From a halophilic archaeon J07HX64 (lineage in GTDB: Archaea; Halobacteriota; Halobacteria; Halobacteriales; Haloarculaceae), in the NCBI GenBank assembly GCA_000416085.1, contig KE356579.1, positions 1,037,939 through 1,046,470 on the forward strand: a stretch of 8,532 nt of DNA, read 5' to 3'. The notes beneath the pieces were generated by a model that saw nothing but the letters and a program-made list of their open reading frames with translations, had not been told where the DNA came from and ran no database searches. Below are positions 1-5,369 of this stretch, piece by piece. Within the stretch, counting starts at the first letter, position 1, and each line of letters starts with the position of its first letter. The position numbers and the translations under genes are program-made.

Positions 1-68
1 ACGAGTAACCCACCGCCCTGCCGTGGTCGTCGTCTGACGCTGTGAGCTGTTGTAACACCAGTCAAAAG

Positions 69-88
69 TTATAAAAAAGTATATATTA
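69..88 (+). promoter_or_regulatory. AT-rich promoter with two overlapping TATA-like elements
   Basis: This is one of the most AT-rich stretches of the window. It holds two TATA-like elements, TTATAAAAAA at 69-78 and TATATATTA at 80-88. An archaeal TATA box sits about 26 bases before the transcription start, so these would start RNA near 99 or near 110. That is shortly before the inferred regulator start codon at 130. A perfect assignment is not possible, because an AT-rich region could also serve a gene reading leftwards off the window. Bases 1-68 hold no gene I can support; they may contain the end of a neighbour or only upstream DNA. Confidence 0.55.
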
Positions 89-129
89 CGATAGAATTAA
101 TATGTCTCGGCTCTTATACCCAAACGGAT

Positions 130-404
130 ATGGACGATCTGACAGGATTCCAGCGAGACATCCTCTACGTGACCGCAGGGCTCGAGAGCCACACGGACTG
201 GCAGTAAAGGAGGAACTCGAGAAGTACTACGAGTCGGAGATTCAGCACGGTCGGTTGTACCCGAATCTGGACACACTGGTTGACGAGGGGTTCATCGACA
301 AAGGCGAGATAGACAAGCGAACAAACTCATACACGCTCACAGAGGAGGGACACGAGGTGCTCAGACAGCGCCATCAGTGGGAGAATCAGTACATCGAGGT
401 CTGA
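130..404 (+). pseudogene. PadR-family winged-helix transcription regulator, frame broken by a one-base loss near 186
   Basis: PadR-type regulators are small winged-helix DNA-binding proteins, usually repressors. Two frames together encode a normal haloarchaeal member. From the ATG at 130 the first frame reads MDDLTGFQRDILYVTAGLE, then hits TAA at 205. The second frame continues the family pattern with EPHGLAVKEELEKYY from 186 to the stop at 402-404. Joining them needs one extra base at about 186 and gives 91 residues, a usual length for this short PadR type. The recognition-helix region HGRLYPNLDTLV falls at about residues 40-51 and the wing strand RTNSYTLT at 64-71. An uninterrupted frame does run from an ATG at 102, but its first 28 residues do not resemble the family and would replace the first helix. 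The last base of the stop codon is the first base of the next gene's ATG, so the two were probably cotranscribed and translationally coupled. A true mutation and a sequencing error cannot be separated here. Confidence 0.8.
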
Positions 405-1204
405 TGATCGAGTACGGGGTCGGACCGGCAGGACACCCGTACCACCGGTTCGGGTCGGGAGACGAACAACTGCTCATCCTCACCGGCGTTCTCGACGGTA
501 TCGGCTGGTGGAACGACCCGGACTGGCTCACGACCCGGGTGCTCGCCGAGTACTACTTCCGGGCCTACCGCGAGTACGATGTCTGGGTGATGGCACGACC
601 ACCGGGGCTGCCCGCGGATGCCGACGCCGCCGAGATGGCGGCCGGCTACGCCGAGGCGCTGTCGGCGCTCGGACCGGCGAACGTGCTCGGTATCTCGCTG
701 GGCGGCGCCATCGGCGCTCATCTCGCCGCGGAGACCGAACTCGTCGAGCGGCTGGTGCTGGTGAGCTGTGGTGCCGGACTCGGGGCGTACGGTCGCCAGA
801 CGGTCGAGCAGTGGCGCGAACACGCGGCGGCGCGACGCTACCGGGCGCTCCACATGGACTACATCCGGACGGTCTACGCCGGGTACCGACGGCTCACCGT
901 GCCGTTGCTGTACCGCGCCGGCGCCCGGTGGCTCCCCGAACCCGAGGCTGTCGGTGATGTCGAGCAGTCGTGTGCGGCGATGCTATCGTTCGACGGCGCC
1001 GTGCTGTCGGAGCTGTCCGTTCCCGCGCTCGTTGTCGGCGGCAGACAGGACCCGATGGTGCCCGTCGAGAGCCAGCGCGAGGCTGCCCGTCGACTCGACG
1101 CCCCCCTCGCGCTCGCGCCCGGTGGCCACGGTATCTACGAGGAACAGCGCAAACCCGTTGCCCGAGCGGTGCTGCCTTTTCTCGACGGACGCCTCCCGGC
1201 GTGA
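404..1204 (+). CDS. Alpha/beta hydrolase-fold protein
   Basis: This 266-residue protein has the layout of a soluble alpha/beta hydrolase. The nucleophile elbow G-I-S-L-G places the catalytic serine at residue 98, after the strand ANVLG. The acid is probably Asp216 in GGRQDPMVP, and the histidine is His242 in GGHGIYEE, near the C-terminus. The spacing and order Ser-Asp-His fit the family. The segment at about 124-195, between the core strands, is helical and probably forms the lid. The substrate cannot be told from sequence: esterases, thioesterases and C-C hydrolases share this fold. The ATG at 404 overlaps the stop codon of the upstream PadR-type gene (TGATG), which suggests one transcript and coupled translation. 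A GAGGT at 396-400 is very close to the start and may help reinitiation. An earlier in-frame ATG at 377 lies inside the upstream gene and adds nothing conserved. The fold call is firm; the specific role is unknown. Confidence 0.85.
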   Translation: MIEYGVGPAGHPYHRFGSGDEQLLILTGVLDGIGWWNDPDWLTTRVLAEYYFRAYREYDVWVMARPPGLPADADAAEMAAGYAEALSALGPANVLGISLGGAIGAHLAAETELVERLVLVSCGAGLGAYGRQTVEQWREHAAARRYRALHMDYIRTVYAGYRRLTVPLLYRAGARWLPEPEAVGDVEQSCAAMLSFDGAVLSELSVPALVVGGRQDPMVPVESQREAARRLDAPLALAPGGHGIYEEQRKPVARAVLPFLDGRLPA

Positions 1205-1422
1205 GCAACTGCGAGCAAGTCGACAGTCGTGGTTCCTCTCGAGGTGCTCCTGTAGAGAGCTCGTTTCGAGGGCCATGTGAGATGTTCACGACTCGAACAC
1301 AACTATCCACAGCCTCGCCGCCCGGCACGAACTCGCTTCGCGGCTCAAACCGTCACCGAACGCACCCCGGTTCGCCCTCCCGACTCTCTCCCAGCACGGT
1401 TGATATCATTAGCTCACACAAT
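1205..1422. other. Intergenic stretch without a recognisable gene
   Basis: No protein here resembles a known family in any frame, and no tRNA-like cloverleaf is visible. A weak hairpin with 5-base arms (CTCTC and GAGAG) lies near 1238-1259, downstream of the hydrolase gene. It has no T tract, so a terminator role is not supported. The right part becomes AT-richer and leads into the promoter of the next gene. Confidence 0.5.
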
Positions 1423-1450
1423 AGTATATAGATAGCGGAGCGTTATTATA
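1423..1450 (+). promoter_or_regulatory. Tandem TATA-like elements upstream of the AbrB-PhoU gene
   Basis: Two TATA-like elements lie in this stretch, AGTATATAGATA at 1423-1434 and TTATTATA at 1443-1450. The second is centred about 26 bases before the ATG at 1473, the spacing expected for a leaderless transcript. The first would start RNA near 1455 and give a leader of about 18 bases. No Shine-Dalgarno sequence is seen before the ATG, which favours the leaderless choice. Confidence 0.55.
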
Positions 1451-1472
1451 GTTCGATTGTGTACAGTCGCGC

Positions 1473-2468
1473 ATGGAGACACGCAAGGTCCAGGTCACAG
1501 GCGGGTCGACGTACACGGTTTCACTTCCAAAGAACTGGGCGACAGCGAACAACGTCGACAGCGGGTCGACGGTCGAGTTTCACGCCGAAAAGGATATGTT
1601 GTTACTGACGCCGAAGCGCGAGAACGGGCGGACGGAGGGTGAACTCGATATCAGCGGGCTGGAGGGTGAGGAGCTCCGGCGGGCGGTGATGACGATGTAC
1701 GTCAGCGGGTTCGACGTTATCAGGCTGACCACCGGTCGGATGGCCGCCGAACAACGCCGAACGGTCCGTGACGCAACACAGGGGCTCGTCGGACTCGAGG
1801 TGATAGAGGAGACGGCCGACGAGATGGTGTTGCAGGACCTGCTCGACTCCTCGGAGCTGTCGATCGAGAACGCAGTCACCCGGATGCAGCTGGTGGCGCT
1901 GACGATGCTCGAGGATGCGGTGGAGGCGCTCGTGACCGACGACGACGCGCTGGCCAACGACGTTGCCGAGCGCGACGACGATGTCGACCGGCTGTGGTTC
2001 ATGACCTCACGGGTGTTCCGGACGGTGCTGCGGAACCCGACGGCGGCAAACGAAATCGGGTTTCCTCGTGAGACGATCTACGATATGCAGTCGAGCGCCC
2101 GCCAGCTGGAGCGTATCGCCGACCACGCGACGAAGATCGCGGAGCTGTCCCTGGAGATAGACGAGATACCCGAAACGGCGGCGGCGCCGCTGCGCAAACT
2201 CCACACGGAGGCCGCACAGATACCCGAGACGGCGATGGATGCGCTGCTGACGGCCGACGGCGACGAGGCGGTCGAACGGGCCACACAGGCGCGTCTCCAG
2301 ATGAAAACCGTCGACGAACTGGCCCGGCAGGTCGACACCGAGATTCACGGGTTCGACGCACACCTCGCGCAGGTGCTCGGACTAGTTATCGACTCGCTGA
2401 CCCGGACCGGTGACTACGGGACCAACATCGCCGAGAGCGCGCTCCAGAAAGCCGCACCGCGCCCCTGA
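1473..2468 (+). CDS. phoU: PhoU domain protein with N-terminal AbrB-type DNA-binding domain
   Basis: This 331-residue protein joins an AbrB/SpoVT swapped-hairpin domain to a PhoU helical region, a combination common in haloarchaea. Residues 4-47 carry the AbrB pattern: RKVQVTGGSTYTVSLPKNW followed by a beta hairpin ending MLLLTP. A linker at about 50-125 precedes two PhoU-type bundles. The first contains ERDDDVDRLWF (167-177) and ERIADHATKIAE (213-224). The second contains DELARQVD (281-288) and RTGDYGTNIAESAL (311-324). These acidic and ERIxDHAxxIAE-type motifs are where PhoU proteins bind metal clusters. PhoU proteins link phosphate status to the Pst transporter and to signalling; here the AbrB domain suggests direct DNA binding. 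No pst genes lie in the window, so its targets are elsewhere. The gene ends 5 bases from the convergent rps8e stop. The start was chosen because the AbrB motif begins right after it and a TATA element is well spaced. Confidence 0.9.
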   Translation: METRKVQVTGGSTYTVSLPKNWATANNVDSGSTVEFHAEKDMLLLTPKRENGRTEGELDISGLEGEELRRAVMTMYVSGFDVIRLTTGRMAAEQRRTVRDATQGLVGLEVIEETADEMVLQDLLDSSELSIENAVTRMQLVALTMLEDAVEALVTDDDALANDVAERDDDVDRLWFMTSRVFRTVLRNPTAANEIGFPRETIYDMQSSARQLERIADHATKIAELSLEIDEIPETAAAPLRKLHTEAAQIPETAMDALLTADGDEAVERATQARLQMKTVDELARQVDTEIHGFDAHLAQVLGLVIDSLTRTGDYGTNIAESALQKAAPRP

Positions 2469-2473
2469 CCCCG

Positions 2474-2845
2474 TTACTCGACGAGAACAGCGTTCACCTG
2501 ACCGTCCTGACCCGGTCGGGAGGTCACGCGGGCCTGACCGGCACCCGTCTGGACGATAGCGCCTTTTGTAACGATATTTCGCCGCGCGTAGTTGGGGTCC
2601 GAGGGGTTCTCGACGACATCGTCGAGCTCTGTCGAGACGACGCCATCGTCGGTGGCGACACTCGCAGTGTCGACGCGCAGGGCGCGGACCTTTCCTCCGG
2701 TGCCGCGTGTGTCGACAGTTTTGAGCTTCGTCTCGCCGACCTGTGTCTCGGTCGGTTCGGAGCCGAGTTCGTGTTTTCGTCTGTCCCGGTTCGGCCGCAA
2801 CCGGCCGCCTGTGCGCTTTCGCAGCGAGCGTCTGTGGTTTGCCAT
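2474..2845 (-). CDS. rps8e: 30S ribosomal protein S8e
   Basis: This 123-residue protein is the archaeal/eukaryotic-type S8e of the small ribosomal subunit; bacteria lack it. The N-terminus is basic, with RSLRKRTGGRLRP near residues 6-18, which fits rRNA contact. It is followed by the family blocks ELGSEPTETQVGE, KLKTVDTRG and KVRAL. The C-terminal half shows the highly conserved NPNYARRNIVTKGAI-type block and ends RPGQDGQVNAVLVE. The length is normal. An upstream in-frame ATG at 2875 would add ten residues rich in Cys that are not part of the family, so the ATG at 2845 (MANHRRSLRK) is preferred. The gene is convergent with phoU and divergent from the DHPS-like gene, and appears to be transcribed alone. 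Confidence 0.95.
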   Translation of the reverse strand: MANHRRSLRKRTGGRLRPNRDRRKHELGSEPTETQVGETKLKTVDTRGTGGKVRALRVDTASVATDDGVVSTELDDVVENPSDPNYARRNIVTKGAIVQTGAGQARVTSRPGQDGQVNAVLVE

Positions 2846-2868
2846 ACACGTACAACCGGTCAGACCAC

Positions 2869-2876
2869 ACTTCAAC
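2869..2876 (-). promoter_or_regulatory. Possible TATA-like element for rps8e
   Basis: On the minus strand the sequence GTTGAAGT is centred about 27 bases before the rps8e ATG, as expected for a leaderless archaeal transcript. The match to a TATA box is weak, and the call rests mainly on position. Confidence 0.3.
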
Positions 2877-2880
2877 CCCT

Positions 2881-2907
2881 CGACTCCACACTCGGCCCCC
2901 GGAGTCG
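2881..2907. repeat. Inverted repeat in the rps8e/DHPS divergent region
   Basis: CGACTCC at 2881-2887 and GGAGTCG at 2901-2907 are perfect inverted copies separated by 13 bases. The pair lies just upstream of the presumed rps8e promoter. It could bind a dimeric regulator or form a hairpin, but GC-rich DNA makes such dyads by chance. Confidence 0.4.
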
Positions 2908-2926
2908 TGCGGCGATAGAGCGGTGT

Positions 2927-2942
2927 CGGTCGCTATCGACCG
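2927..2942. promoter_or_regulatory. Dyad next to the DHPS-gene promoter, possible operator
   Basis: CGGTCG and CGACCG are perfect 6-base inverted arms around the 4-base centre CTAT. A second overlapping dyad uses CGATAG at 2913-2918 and CTATCG at 2933-2938. The site abuts the T-rich element at 2943-2950, exactly where an archaeal BRE lies and where a regulator could block TFB. The symmetry is seen directly; the operator role is inference. Confidence 0.35.
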
Positions 2943-2950
2943 CCTTTTGA
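2943..2950 (+). promoter_or_regulatory. TATA-like element of the DHPS-like gene
   Basis: CCTTTTGA is centred about 27 bases before the ATG at 2973. This is the placement of a TATA element for a leaderless transcript, and no Shine-Dalgarno motif is seen near the ATG. Confidence 0.45.
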
Positions 2951-2972
2951 GGCTCGCAGCCAACCAGAACGT

Positions 2973-4124
2973 ATGCGAACGGTCGACGCTGCTGGACTGA
3001 AGATCGGTGATGGTCACCCGTCCCGGATAATGGGTGTGTTGAACGTCAGCCGCGAGTCGCCGTACGACCCGTCGGTGTTCGCCGACCCCGGCGAGGCCGC
3101 GGCCTACGTGGACGAGATGATAGACGAGGGGGCAGATATCGTCGATATCGGCCTCGAATCGGCCAACAAACGCTTCGACGTGCTGCCCGTCGAGGGGGAG
3201 CTCGACCGCCTCGATACGGCTGTCGCGGCGATGGAATCCACGAGCGGTGACGCCGTGTTCTCCATCGAGACCCGTTACCACGAGGTCGCCGAGGCGGCAC
3301 TCGACCGCGGGTTCGACATGGTGAACGACATCTGCGGGTTCGCCGACCCCGAGATGCCCCGTGTCTGTGCAGACTACGACGTGGCCGTCTCGAAGATGGC
3401 GAGTCCGCCCGACCTCGAACGGCCGGGTGCGCTCGAGGATGTCGACGACATCTACGACGCGCTGGGTCGCAACGGGTTGACCGAGAAGACGCTGGTCGAC
3501 CCGGCCTTTGGCGGGTGGAGCGAGGAGAAAACTGTCGCCGACGACCGCGAGACGTTCCGCCGACTGCGGGAGTTCCGCGCCACCGGCCACCCGATACTGG
3601 TCTCGATAAACCGGAAGAACTTCCTGCGTGATATCGCCGACCGACCGACAGAGGAGGCGCTACCGGTTTCGCTCGCCGCAACGGCGATGGCTGTCGAGCG
3701 AGGCGCACACGTCCTCCGTACCCACGATGTCGCGGAGACACGAGACGCCGCGCTCGTCGGCGACACGTTCACCCGTGACCGGACGACAGAGACTATCGGG
3801 GAGGTACGGGTCGAGGAACTCGATGTAACGGCCGTCAGCGAGGCGCGGCGACAGATCGAACAGGTGTCGACCTCGGGGGCGGGCACAGACACCGAGGCGG
3901 AGGACGCCGCGACCGCCGTCTCCCGGGTGTACAGTCTCTCGGGACTCGACAGCGAGAGCCGTGACCGACTGCGAGCGCTCGCCGGCGACCGGGACGTTCT
4001 CGTCACCGGCAGTCCGGAGGCCGGCACGGGTGAACTGCTGCTCGCGGGGTCGGTGCGCTCACTGCGGGACCTGGCGTCGGCGGCCGGGTCCGGACAACTG
4101 CGCGCGGTCCTCGAGACACTCTGA
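2973..4124 (+). CDS. folP: Dihydropteroate synthase-like pterin-binding enzyme (haloarchaeal type, with C-terminal extension)
   Basis: DHPS couples 6-hydroxymethyl-7,8-dihydropterin diphosphate to p-aminobenzoate to make dihydropteroate. This 383-residue protein has the DHPS TIM-barrel motifs in order: RIMGVLNVS (18-26), GADIVDIGLES (53-63), SIET (97-100), MVNDICGF (116-123), LVDPAFGG (174-181), LVSINRKNF (209-217) and LRTHDVAET (248-256). Pterin-pocket residues are present: Asn24, Asn118, Asp176, Lys215, Arg249 and His251, with Glu99 in place of the usual Asp. The two loops that in classical DHPS read TPDSFSDGG and STRPG, and hold pABA, are here SRESPYDPS and ESANKR. The barrel ends near residue 266. 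About 115 further residues form an extension with an acidic, low-complexity linker near 300-315. Its stop overlaps the start of the mptE gene by one base, which supports a role in pterin metabolism. Haloferax volcanii has a separate FolC-FolP fusion, so this gene may be a second, divergent DHPS; its acceptor is not certain. Confidence 0.85.
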   Translation: MRTVDAAGLKIGDGHPSRIMGVLNVSRESPYDPSVFADPGEAAAYVDEMIDEGADIVDIGLESANKRFDVLPVEGELDRLDTAVAAMESTSGDAVFSIETRYHEVAEAALDRGFDMVNDICGFADPEMPRVCADYDVAVSKMASPPDLERPGALEDVDDIYDALGRNGLTEKTLVDPAFGGWSEEKTVADDRETFRRLREFRATGHPILVSINRKNFLRDIADRPTEEALPVSLAATAMAVERGAHVLRTHDVAETRDAALVGDTFTRDRTTETIGEVRVEELDVTAVSEARRQIEQVSTSGAGTDTEAEDAATAVSRVYSLSGLDSESRDRLRALAGDRDVLVTGSPEAGTGELLLAGSVRSLRDLASAAGSGQLRAVLETL

Positions 4125-4823
4125 TGCGGTTCTCCGACTGGGAACCGGTCTACGAGGCGGTTCTCGCCGACTTCGGGTACGACCGCGGAGCCGACGAGCG
4201 GGCCCGGGATATCCTGGCAGACCTGCTCCCGGGACCGGGCTACGACCCCGCACGGTTGGATATCCAGGGTGCGACAGTGGCGGTCGCGGGCGGTGCCGAC
4301 CGGCTCACACAAGACAGAGGACCTCGCGCTCGCCCGCGAGGCGGACGCTGTTGTCGCGGCCTCCGACGCGGCAACCCGACTCCGTGAGCACGGGGTTCGT
4401 GTCGACTGTATGGTGACCGATATCGACAAGCGCCCGGAGACGGCCCGCGAACTGACCGAGGCGGGCACCCCCGTCGCCGTCCACGCACACGGTGACAACG
4501 TCGAGACACTCCGGTCTGTCGTCCCGGGCCTCGAGGGGGGTGCGGTTATGCCGACGACACAGGCCCGGCCCGTCGACGGTGTGTACAACTTCGGTGGGTT
4601 CACCGACGGCGACCGGGCTGCGTTTCTCGCCGACACGCTGGGGGCCGGTCGCCTCGTTTTTCCGGGGTGGAATATCGACGACACCACGGTCGATGCGGAG
4701 AAGAGACGGAAACTCGGGTGGGCCGAGCAGTTGCTGTACTGGTTGGAGCGACGCCGTGACGAGCGTTTTGGGGTACTCGACGGTCGGCGCGAGAGTGTCA
4801 CACCACCGGAGACCGTCGGGTGA
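4124..4823 (+). pseudogene. mptE: 6-hydroxymethyl-7,8-dihydropterin pyrophosphokinase MptE, frame broken near 4310
   Basis: MptE (DUF115-type) moves diphosphate from ATP to 6-hydroxymethyl-7,8-dihydropterin, the step before DHPS. It is the archaeal replacement for bacterial FolK, and the Haloferax volcanii and Methanocaldococcus versions are characterised. Here the first frame, from the ATG at 4124, reads family-like sequence for 62 codons, through VAVAGGADRLT, to about 4309. It then turns into Arg-rich nonsense and stops at 4385-4387. The next frame carries the rest from about 4311 (KTEDLALAREADAVV) to TGA at 4821-4823. Skipping one base joins them into a 232-residue protein, a normal length. 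The second part holds VTDIDK, HAHGDN, FGGFTDGDRAAF and FPGWNIDD at about 97-102, 120-125, 156-167 and 179-186. The break follows the glycine-rich segment and lies in a short CA run (CACACAAG), a plausible slippage point. Its start overlaps the DHPS-like stop (TGATG). The second part is fully conserved, which argues for recent mutation or a sequencing error. Confidence 0.85.
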
Positions 4824-4829
4824 GTCGGA

Positions 4830-5162
4830 TCAGTCGCCGGCGGCCGTCGCGTCGTCGCCCGTCTCGGTGCCGGCCTCGTCGATACTCGGGGGGTACTTGC
4901 CGCGGTCGAGCACCAGGTCGGACTGTGGACGCGCCATACAGGTCAGGGCGTACTCCTCGCGTTCCGCCTCTGTTAACGCCCGCGCTGCTGGTTGTGTAAC
5001 CTCACCTTCGACTATCTCGGCCGAACAGGCGAGACACATCCCCACGCGGCAGGAGTACTCCTGTGCGATCCCCTCCTCGATGCAGCGCCTGAGGATAGTG
5101 TCGGTGTCCGAAACAGTGATCTGTTCGCCTGCTGTGACAAACTCGACGGTGTAGTCGGTCAT
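4830..5162 (-). CDS. Plant-type 2Fe-2S ferredoxin
   Basis: This 110-residue soluble electron carrier has the ferredoxin beta-grasp pattern and four cluster ligands: Cys38, Cys43 and Cys46 (CRVGMCLAC) and Cys75 (LTCMARP), spaced C-x4-C-x2-C-x28-C. An extra Cys27 lies in a helix and is not an expected ligand. The N-terminal part, YTVEFVTAGEQITV, forms the first hairpin. The C-terminal tail after about residue 94 is acidic and probably disordered. Unlike the main halophilic ferredoxin, it lacks a long acidic insertion near the N-terminus, so it is one of the shorter paralogues. Its redox partner cannot be told: the neighbours are an amidohydrolase upstream and pterin genes that converge on it with a 6-base gap. 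A 207-base gap and its own TATA-like element suggest independent transcription. Confidence 0.92.
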   Translation of the reverse strand: MTDYTVEFVTAGEQITVSDTDTILRRCIEEGIAQEYSCRVGMCLACSAEIVEGEVTQPAARALTEAEREEYALTCMARPQSDLVLDRGKYPPSIDEAGTETGDDATAAGD

Positions 5163-5184
5163 ACCGATTGGTACAGGTCAATCC

Positions 5185-5191
5185 TGTAAAC
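5185..5191 (-). promoter_or_regulatory. TATA-like element of the ferredoxin gene
   Basis: GTTTACA on the minus strand is centred about 26 bases before the ferredoxin ATG, as expected for a leaderless transcript. A purine-rich CGAAA at 5195-5199 on the same strand may serve as the BRE. The rest of the gap up to 5369 contains no gene that I can support. Confidence 0.5.
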
Positions 5192-5369
5192 AACTTTCGG
5201 GGGAGAGTCGACCGGTGACACTGGCATACACGAGTCGGACTGTGCACCGACCACGAACCGACGTACGGGCGAGACGGCACGAGACACAAACAGTATATCG
5301 TGGCAGTCGGGACCGGACACCACAGGAAACCGTCCGTGCTCCGGTCGAACCCGGGGTTCCGGCGGACAG

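Noticed and set aside
102..404. Taking the uninterrupted frame from the ATG at 102 as the true PadR-type gene
   Set aside because: Its first 28 residues are unlike the family, while the other frame from 130 encodes the expected first helix.
1205..1472. A tRNA or small RNA gene in the gap before phoU
   Set aside because: No acceptor or T-loop pairing is visible, and the only hairpin has 5-base arms.
1500..1580. Repeated GCGGGTCGACG about 60 bases apart within phoU
   Set aside because: Both copies encode Gly-Ser-Thr turns of the AbrB domain in the same frame, so protein sequence and codon use explain them.
2846..2875. Upstream in-frame start for rps8e at 2875
   Set aside because: The ten extra residues are Cys-rich and foreign to S8e. 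The ATG at 2845 gives the usual length and a TATA-like element at the right distance.
2382..3590. A 402-codon minus-strand open frame across the end of phoU, rps8e and the DHPS-like gene
   Set aside because: It overlaps three recognised genes in a wrong frame and its translation is Arg-rich and unlike any family.
4304..4318. Programmed ribosomal frameshift in mptE
   Set aside because: No slippery heptamer, stimulatory stem or stop codon at the shift point is visible. A plain indel in the CA run is simpler.
3452..4801. A 449-codon minus-strand open frame opposite the DHPS-like gene and mptE
   Set aside because: The translation is a Ser/Arg-rich low-complexity chain typical of antisense frames of haloarchaeal genes.
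4269..4823. The second mptE part as an independent gene with a GTG start at 4269
   Set aside because: Its first 14 residues are a wrong-frame read of the first part, and it would lack the glycine-rich N-terminal segment of MptE.
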